From Bdellovibrio sp. qaytius (GTDB taxonomy: Bacteria > Bdellovibrionota > Bdellovibrionia > Bdellovibrionales > Bdellovibrionaceae), in NCBI GenBank assembly GCA_004011035.1, contig CP025734.1:434001-498000 (forward strand): a stretch of DNA of 64,000 nucleotides, given 5' to 3'. Position numbers and translations under genes: made by a program. The notes beneath the pieces are model-generated. The model was given only the letters and a program-made list of their open reading frames with translations. It made no database searches and had not been told where the DNA came from. Below, in pieces: positions 58,765 through 64,000 of this stretch (positions within the stretch are counted from its first letter, which is position 1; the number at the start of each line of letters is the position of its first letter).

Positions 58765-59289
58765 GTGATTCATAATCTGCGTCGACGACATAAAAGTATA
58801 ATTATTGCTGTTTTTTGCTTGATGGTAACATCTGGCGTGAGTGGCTATTATATTTTTAAGCCTGGTCAGCGCGCGACAAATTTTTCTGATCGTGCACCAG
58901 CGTCAATAAAGCCCGTTGAGATCAAAGTCGAAGAACCCGCATTTTTTTCTATCGATGAAGTTAAAAAGCCCACGCCTTTTGAAACAACGATTTCTTTAGA
59001 TTGTCAGGAATTGTTTTCTGAAAATTCAAAAATTAGTTCAGCCAGCGTTTCATCAGATCATGTGATTTTAAAACTTTCACATTGTTCGAAGCAATTTAAC
59101 CAGGTGAAAAATATTGATCTGATCAATAAAACAAATGGCTACAATGCGCAGTTATTTAAATTAAGTAAGACCCAATTCAATTCAGATTTTATTCAACTTG
59201 ATAAAGGTGTTAATCAGCTCGAATTTGAAATTAGCCTAAACGACGGGCAAAAAAAACTTCAAATCTTTAAAATTCAGCGCGTACAATAA
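58765..59289 (+). CDS. Membrane-anchored hypothetical protein (174 residues)
   Basis: A GTG start opens a frame with a basic N-terminus (HNLRRRHK) and one membrane helix (SIIIAVFCLMVTSGVSGYYIF). A Pro/Lys/Glu-rich neck (residues 40-72) and a beta-rich periplasmic domain with two cysteines (SLDCQELF, LSHCSKQF) follow. I recognise no family. The neck resembles those of TonB/TolA-like or secretion proteins, but no such motif is seen. The ribosome site is weak. A 68-bp gap separates it from the next gene. Confidence 0.62.
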   Translation: MIHNLRRRHKSIIIAVFCLMVTSGVSGYYIFKPGQRATNFSDRAPASIKPVEIKVEEPAFFSIDEVKKPTPFETTISLDCQELFSENSKISSASVSSDHVILKLSHCSKQFNQVKNIDLINKTNGYNAQLFKLSKTQFNSDFIQLDKGVNQLEFEISLNDGQKKLQIFKIQRVQ

Positions 59290-59356
59290 GCTAATTCACC
59301 ACTTTGGCCGCTTTTTGGATGACAGTTCCTCTGTGTTTACATAGTTTTATGCAGTT

Positions 59357-60034
59357 GTGAATGACACTCAAAGTTCTCAAAATTTAAACAGTTTCGCAGG
59401 CGACTTAAAAAAGCGCTCCGATGTTCATATTGCCCGTAAAATCTGGCATATGACCGGCGTTAGCATTTTCTTTATCGGTTGGTCATTATTGCCTTATTGG
59501 CTCAGCATGAGTTTATTAATTCTTGGCTGGTTCGCATTTGTGCCGCCAGATTTAATTCGTCTTTATAATCCAGAATTAAATAGAATCTTAACTCGTTGGT
59601 TTCGCCCGATCATGCGCAAAAACGAACTCGATCGCCCGGCAGGAACTACTTATTTATTAACGGGTGTTATTTTTATCGGTTTTATTTTTCCGGCTGAAAT
59701 CGTTGGCTTAAGCTTATTGTTCTTAGCGTTCGCTGATCCGATCGCAAGTTATGTGGGAATCCGCTGGGGCAAAGATAAAATCTTCGGACATAAATCAGTT
59801 CAAGGATTCTTAGCAGCTTTCGCCGTATGTTTTATCGCGACATTTACTTTTCTTTATTTAAAAAACATCAGCGATTATCTTTTAATCGTCAGTCTAATTG
59901 CGGGCCTTATCGGTGCTTTAGCTGAGTTGGTTCCGATTGCAAAGATTGATGATAACTTTACAATGCCTGTTTTAAGCAGCGTTGGACTTTACGCTCTATT
60001 TACATTTTTTAATATTTTTCAGCATTTAAAATAA
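59357..60034 (+). CDS. Dolichol/diacylglycerol-kinase-like (SEC59/DGK1/VTE5) membrane protein
   Basis: The 225-residue protein has six or seven hydrophobic segments. The signature HIARKIWHMTG is near the start, and ADPIASYVGIRWGKDKIFGHKSVQG near the middle, which is the nucleotide/lipid-binding loop of the SEC59/DGK1/VTE5 group. These enzymes phosphorylate or activate isoprenoid alcohols or diacylglycerol, often with CTP. It precedes pssA by 16 bp, which supports a role in phospholipid synthesis. The start is a GTG without a ribosome site. Confidence 0.82.
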   Translation: MNDTQSSQNLNSFAGDLKKRSDVHIARKIWHMTGVSIFFIGWSLLPYWLSMSLLILGWFAFVPPDLIRLYNPELNRILTRWFRPIMRKNELDRPAGTTYLLTGVIFIGFIFPAEIVGLSLLFLAFADPIASYVGIRWGKDKIFGHKSVQGFLAAFAVCFIATFTFLYLKNISDYLLIVSLIAGLIGALAELVPIAKIDDNFTMPVLSSVGLYALFTFFNIFQHLK

Positions 60035-60050
60035 TAGCATAGGATTAATT

Positions 60051-60869
60051 ATGGTTGATCAATTCAATGAACTTGAAGAACAAACAGCATCAGGCAAACG
60101 CCTTGGAATGTATGTTTACATTCTTCCAAATTTAGTAACGATCGGAAATTTATTTTGCGGCTTTTTTTCAATTATCAAAACTTTTGAAAAAGACTATAAA
60201 GTTGCAGCGATTGCTATCGTTATCGCGGCAGTATTTGATACTTTAGATGGTCGTTTAGCCCGTTTAACCCGTGCGACTTCAAAATTTGGCGCTGAATTAG
60301 ATTCATTATGCGACGCTGTCAGTTTCGGAGTTGCGCCGGGAATATTAATGTATTTCTGGGCCTTACAACCATTTGGTCGTTTAGGTTATATGGCGAGTTT
60401 TTTATTTGCCGCATGCGGTGTTTTACGTTTAGCACGTTTCAACGTGCAAGTTGGCGTGGTTGAGAAAAACTATTTCCAAGGTTTACCAATTCCAATGGCC
60501 GCAGGTATTGTGGCTTCTGCGTTTTTAGCGTTTGAGGATATGGGCTGGGTTGCTGAGGGCAATGTCGGGTTATTAGTTGTTACAATTTTATTAGCGTTTG
60601 TGATGGTCTCTAATTTTAGATACCGTTCATTTAAAGATATCGATCTAAAACAGCGTCTGCATTTCAAATTTTTAGTTGTGGGTGTCATTGTTTTATTCGT
60701 CGTAGCACTTCGTCCTGAAGTTATGCTTTTCATTTTATTTTTTGGTTATGCAGCCCTTGGCGCAGTTTTTGGAATTTTTCGTTGGGGAAAAAATCGCAAA
60801 CAATTACCTGCTAGTGTTTATGCTCCGGCATCGACTAACGAGCAAGATTTGCAAGAAGAGGTCGACTAA
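60051..60869 (+). CDS. pssA: CDP-diacylglycerol-serine O-phosphatidyltransferase
   Basis: The CDP-alcohol phosphatidyltransferase motif is exact: DGRLAR at 66-71, Gly80, Asp84 and Asp88 (D-G-x2-A-R-x8-G-x3-D-x3-D). The 272-residue protein has about eight membrane helices and a polar C-terminal tail. The bacterial PssA type II form makes phosphatidylserine, the precursor of phosphatidylethanolamine, in the inner membrane. Its stop overlaps the asd ATG by one base (TAATG), so translation is coupled. Confidence 0.92.
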   Translation: MVDQFNELEEQTASGKRLGMYVYILPNLVTIGNLFCGFFSIIKTFEKDYKVAAIAIVIAAVFDTLDGRLARLTRATSKFGAELDSLCDAVSFGVAPGILMYFWALQPFGRLGYMASFLFAACGVLRLARFNVQVGVVEKNYFQGLPIPMAAGIVASAFLAFEDMGWVAEGNVGLLVVTILLAFVMVSNFRYRSFKDIDLKQRLHFKFLVVGVIVLFVVALRPEVMLFILFFGYAALGAVFGIFRWGKNRKQLPASVYAPASTNEQDLQEEVD

Positions 60870-61873
60870 TGAAACCTTGGAAGAAAGCTTTAAAAGTTGG
60901 TTTAGTGGGTGCCACTGGCGTTGTCGGTGAAACTTTCATCAACATGTTAGAAGAGTACGCTTTACCGATTGAAGAGCTTCGTCCATTTGCTTCGCAAAAT
61001 TCATTAGGTGTAAAACTTGAATTAGCGGGTAAAGAATGGTCTTGCCAAGTTTTAAAACAAGGCTGTTTTGATGGCCTTGATATGGTTTTCTTTTCTTCAG
61101 GTGATGACATTTCAAAAGAATGGGCGCCTCAAGCTGTAAAAGCTGGTGCCTTTGCGATTGATAATTCAAATGCTTTTCGTATGGATCAAGGCATCAACTT
61201 AGTTGTTCCAGAAGTGAATGGTCATTTACTTGATCAAAATTCTAAACCTCAAGTTATTGCTAATCCAAACTGTTCAACAATCCAATTAGTTGTAGCTCTT
61301 AAGCCGTTACAAGATAGTTTCGGTATCACTGATGTGACTGTTTCTAGTTATCAAGCGGTGAGTGGTGCGGGTCTTCCAGGTTTTGATGAGTTATTAGATC
61401 AAACTAAAAATTTTCAAACTCCTGATCACGAACCTAAGATCTTTCCTAAACAAATCCTTTTTAATTGTATTCCGCAAATCGGTGGCTTTGGCGCTGATGG
61501 TTTCTGTACTGAAGAAACTAAGATCATGAATGAAACATGCAAAATCATGGGTGACGATAACATTAAGGTTTCTGCGTTTACAGTTCGTATTCCGGCCTTA
61601 AATTCACACTCTGAAGCCGTATGGGTTACTTTAAAGAAACAAGCGACTAAAGAAGAAGTTATTAATGCTTTAGGTTCATTTGAAGGTTTAGCAGTGATGC
61701 AGGATGATTATCCAACAGCTTTAGAAGTTTCTGGTGAAGAACCAGTTTTTGTTGGACGTATTCACCAAGATCGCCACAATCCACTTCGTTGGTTAATGTG
61801 GGTTGTTTCTGACAATCTTAAAAAAGGCGCGGCGCTAAACGGATTACAAATTGCAGAACGCATTTTTTCCTAG
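60869..61873 (+). CDS. asd: Aspartate-semialdehyde dehydrogenase
   Basis: The 334-residue enzyme has the NADP-binding start VGLVGATGVVGETF, the catalytic NPNCSTIQL (Cys135), SSYQAVSGAG and RIPALNSHSEAVWV with the active-site histidine. It converts aspartyl phosphate to aspartate semialdehyde, feeding lysine, diaminopimelate, threonine and methionine synthesis and thus the cell wall. It is the last gene of the unit starting at 59357. Confidence 0.96.
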   Translation: MKPWKKALKVGLVGATGVVGETFINMLEEYALPIEELRPFASQNSLGVKLELAGKEWSCQVLKQGCFDGLDMVFFSSGDDISKEWAPQAVKAGAFAIDNSNAFRMDQGINLVVPEVNGHLLDQNSKPQVIANPNCSTIQLVVALKPLQDSFGITDVTVSSYQAVSGAGLPGFDELLDQTKNFQTPDHEPKIFPKQILFNCIPQIGGFGADGFCTEETKIMNETCKIMGDDNIKVSAFTVRIPALNSHSEAVWVTLKKQATKEEVINALGSFEGLAVMQDDYPTALEVSGEEPVFVGRIHQDRHNPLRWLMWVVSDNLKKGAALNGLQIAERIFS

Positions 61874-61907
61874 CAAACCCTAGTCTACTATGCTGCAATA
61901 TTTAAAG

Positions 61908-64000
61908 ATGTTGCAGCGAAGTCTTATATTTTCATTATTACTTTTAATTTTTTGCTCTGTTCAAAATTTGCAGGCAGCAAGTTTTAAGATTGTTAATGCA
62001 TCTGGTGGCAGTTTCACCGAAATCGATAGCAGTGGCAATGTCACATTATACGGTGGTTTAGCCGGCACTTGCGCAAGCCCCTCAACATCGACAACTTGTA
62101 ATACATGTGTTGATACAGGCACTCCAGCCAAAGCCTGCAATCCGACAGCAGTTAACGGCACTTTAAATATCGGAATTACAGTTCGCGTAGGCACAGCTAT
62201 CGGCGCTGCTGGCGCAAAAGTTCGCGTTTACACTGAAACTTCAGCTTCAGACCGTATTCAATTAGGATCTGATGGTACGATTCCACAAACAGCAGCAAGT
62301 TCTACAGTTACAGTTCCAGTCACATTCAACTGGGGTAATATCTGTCAGCAAGATTCAAATTTTTCAAACTCAACTTGTACAGTCACTTCACCGGGCCCAA
62401 CAGCAGGAACAGCATTCGCGACGGCTCGTAAAATTGTAATTGGTATCGATGAAAATGCTGACGGTAGCATTGATGACGATGATGAAACTGTAACAATTCC
62501 GGTAAAATATCATTATCTAGATGCCACTCAATCTGCTGTTTCAAATCAAACAGCTTGTACATCGACTGATAGCTCAAAATTCGGAGCCTGCGGTTTTGCT
62601 CTTGATGTGGGTGGTGATGAAAAGTTGTTTATGCGCGATGTGATCTTATCATCCACAACACCGTTGGTTCCTACAGGTGCACCAGATTGGTTTGGCGTTG
62701 CATTTTTCTATAAAGATCTAACGGGGCAGGCACAGCTTCCAGCGAATGTTTCAACAGGATTAAATGCTCCAATTATTAAAGAGTACGATAAGACAGATTA
62801 CAGTATCGATGCGACTTTAAATGGTTTTACGAATTACCACGATTATTGTTTAATCATGGGTAATATTAATAAATCACAAAATATTTTTTATTTAACCACT
62901 GGCGGAGTCGCCGCAGATAACTGCGGTACTCCCTCAGAGGTCGTAGGTTTGTTAGATGATAAACACTGTTTTATTTCAACAGCGGCTTTCGGTTCTGATA
63001 TGGCTGAAGAAGTTGAAACTTTCAGACAGTTTAGAAATCATTTTTTGATTCCCTACGATTTAGGTCGCGATTTTATTAAAGCCTATTACGAATACAGTCC
63101 ACCAGCGGCAGACTTTATCGCGCAATCTGAAGTTTTAAGATTTGCAGCCAGAGTGATCTTATACCCATTTTATTTTTTCTCACTGTTAAGTCTTAAATTT
63201 GGTTTTATGTACGCGTTGTTATCAGCAGTGATGGCCCTATTGTTCGTGCGTCAGCTGAAATTCTTCATGCAGGTCTGGAAAAGTTTTGGTTTAAGTAACC
63301 GCAGACATTTAAAAGTATGGATTATTTTATTCTCATTAGCGTTCTTTGCTCATGTTCGCACCTATGCTCAGATTTTTCCGAACGAAAAAAAGGTGCAGCG
63401 CAAAGGTTCTGAAGCCGATGGCCTAGTTAAGATCGATAAAGACGGTGTTTACATCTACAAACCTGAACCGCAAAATGCCAAACAAGCAAGTCACGTGCGT
63501 TTAGGGGTAGTTTCAAACCCCAATGTCGAATCTGAAATTTGTGATGAGAACAATGCAAACTGCCAGACGATATCTTTTGACGACATTTACAGTGGCGCTT
63601 CAGGAATGGGTTTTGAATATGTTTACGAATATTTTTTCTTCACTGATGGCGGCGTTAATTTTGGTAAATTAGGCGCGCAATTAGGTATGTCAGCAAGTTA
63701 TGCTCAAGGCCAAGGGCGCTTAGTTTCAAATCTAGCCACTGAATCTGTCGAAAAATTTACTTTCTTAACGCTTCCGATTTTTGCGGGCGCAGTTTATCGC
63801 TTTGAATACCGCGATCGTCAGATTTTAGTGCCTTACGCAGGTGGTGGCGGCGTCTACACGATCTTAGCCGAAAAACGTGAAGACAGATCAAATATTAAAG
63901 GTGTGGGCGCTCCAGGTTTTTATGCAACGGGCGGGGCACTCTTAAATATCTCAGCTTTAGATCGCGATTTAGGGGCTGATTTCGAATCTGAATACGATAT
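61908..64000 (+). CDS. Exported CFI-box protein with C-terminal barrel-like region (runs off right edge)
   Basis: The frame is open from an ATG at 61908 (or 61890) to the window end, about 697 residues. It has a signal peptide (cut after LQA), a Cys/Thr/Ser-rich exported domain to residue 340, and a CFI-box (CFISTAAFGS, Cys354, then RQFRNHFLIPYDLGRDFIKAYYEYSPPAADFI). Two membrane helices (about 430-470) follow, then a second exported, beta-rich part with Gly/Tyr strands like an outer-membrane barrel. CFI boxes are known as C-terminal sorting-like regions, so an internal one is unusual. Function unknown. Confidence 0.72.
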   Translation, partial: MLQRSLIFSLLLLIFCSVQNLQAASFKIVNASGGSFTEIDSSGNVTLYGGLAGTCASPSTSTTCNTCVDTGTPAKACNPTAVNGTLNIGITVRVGTAIGAAGAKVRVYTETSASDRIQLGSDGTIPQTAASSTVTVPVTFNWGNICQQDSNFSNSTCTVTSPGPTAGTAFATARKIVIGIDENADGSIDDDDETVTIPVKYHYLDATQSAVSNQTACTSTDSSKFGACGFALDVGGDEKLFMRDVILSSTTPLVPTGAPDWFGVAFFYKDLTGQAQLPANVSTGLNAPIIKEYDKTDYSIDATLNGFTNYHDYCLIMGNINKSQNIFYLTTGGVAADNCGTPSEVVGLLDDKHCFISTAAFGSDMAEEVETFRQFRNHFLIPYDLGRDFIKAYYEYSPPAADFIAQSEVLRFAARVILYPFYFFSLLSLKFGFMYALLSAVMALLFVRQLKFFMQVWKSFGLSNRRHLKVWIILFSLAFFAHVRTYAQIFPNEKKVQRKGSEADGLVKIDKDGVYIYKPEPQNAKQASHVRLGVVSNPNVESEICDENNANCQTISFDDIYSGASGMGFEYVYEYFFFTDGGVNFGKLGAQLGMSASYAQGQGRLVSNLATESVEKFTFLTLPIFAGAVYRFEYRDRQILVPYAGGGGVYTILAEKREDRSNIKGVGAPGFYATGGALLNISALDRDLGADFESEYD

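Overview
The window is chromosomal DNA of a low-GC Gram-negative bacterium, dense with genes on both strands. It carries many secreted lipoproteins, outer-membrane barrels, exported murein- and nucleic-acid-degrading enzymes, a Tad-type F protein next to an FHA-domain operon, TolQR/ExbBD and a maf-yggS/proC/divIVA cluster. This mixture, with lax lipoboxes such as FQNC and an AgmX/PglI-type lipoprotein, points to the Bdellovibrionota, most likely a low-GC Bdellovibrio or Pseudobdellovibrio-like predator. That assignment is inference from gene content. I saw no rRNA, tRNA, CRISPR array, prophage or complete insertion sequence.

Layout. 1-7 kb: tandem trypsin-like lipoproteases (the first cut by the window edge), proline iminopeptidase, adenosine deaminase, a transketolase overlapping it head to head, and small lipoproteins. 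7-14.5 kb: OmpA-family lipoprotein, PcnB, an alpha/beta hydrolase, a DEAD-box helicase with a long basic tail, and an exported SH3/LAS metallopeptidase. 14.5-21.5 kb (minus strand): a lipoprotein with two uracil-DNA-glycosylase-like halves, an exported amidohydrolase, a PBP4-like D,D-carboxypeptidase and MutY. 21.5-27.7 kb: SpeB-MsrA-GNAT, convergent with RNase R and UbiB/AarF, whose genes overlap by 170 nt. 27.7-30.6 kb: a 616-bp regulatory gap and two tandem barrel genes with strongly biased codon use. 30.7-37.8 kb: S1/P1 nuclease, TrmO, 2OG-Fe(II) oxygenase, a 23-residue hydrophobic peptide and two exported proteins of unknown role. 37.9-44.2 kb: ValS, rhodanese, MFS exporter, a barrel with a polyQ/polyK tail and a small-protein locus rich in hairpins. 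44.2-47 kb: DivIVA, ProC and a Maf-YggS fusion. 47-53.9 kb: TadC, DUF192 and three membrane FHA proteins plus a partner. 53.9-64 kb: degenerate sulfatase-like protein, TolQ/TolR pair, GH-A-type lipoprotein, small barrel, polyprenol/DAG-kinase-like protein, PssA, Asd, and a large CFI-box protein cut by the right edge.

Themes. Many products are exported and act on peptidoglycan, nucleic acid or protein: trypsin-like proteases, LAS peptidase, PBP4-like enzyme, S1/P1 nuclease and the UDG-like lipoprotein. This suits attack on prey. Regulation is compact: divergent starts 0-30 bp apart, terminator hairpins that contain stop or start codons, and -10-like boxes placed so that some mRNAs would be leaderless. 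The least explained stretches are the small-gene locus at 43.4-44.2 kb, the FHA operon, the UDG-like lipoprotein and the structured insertion at 251-320.
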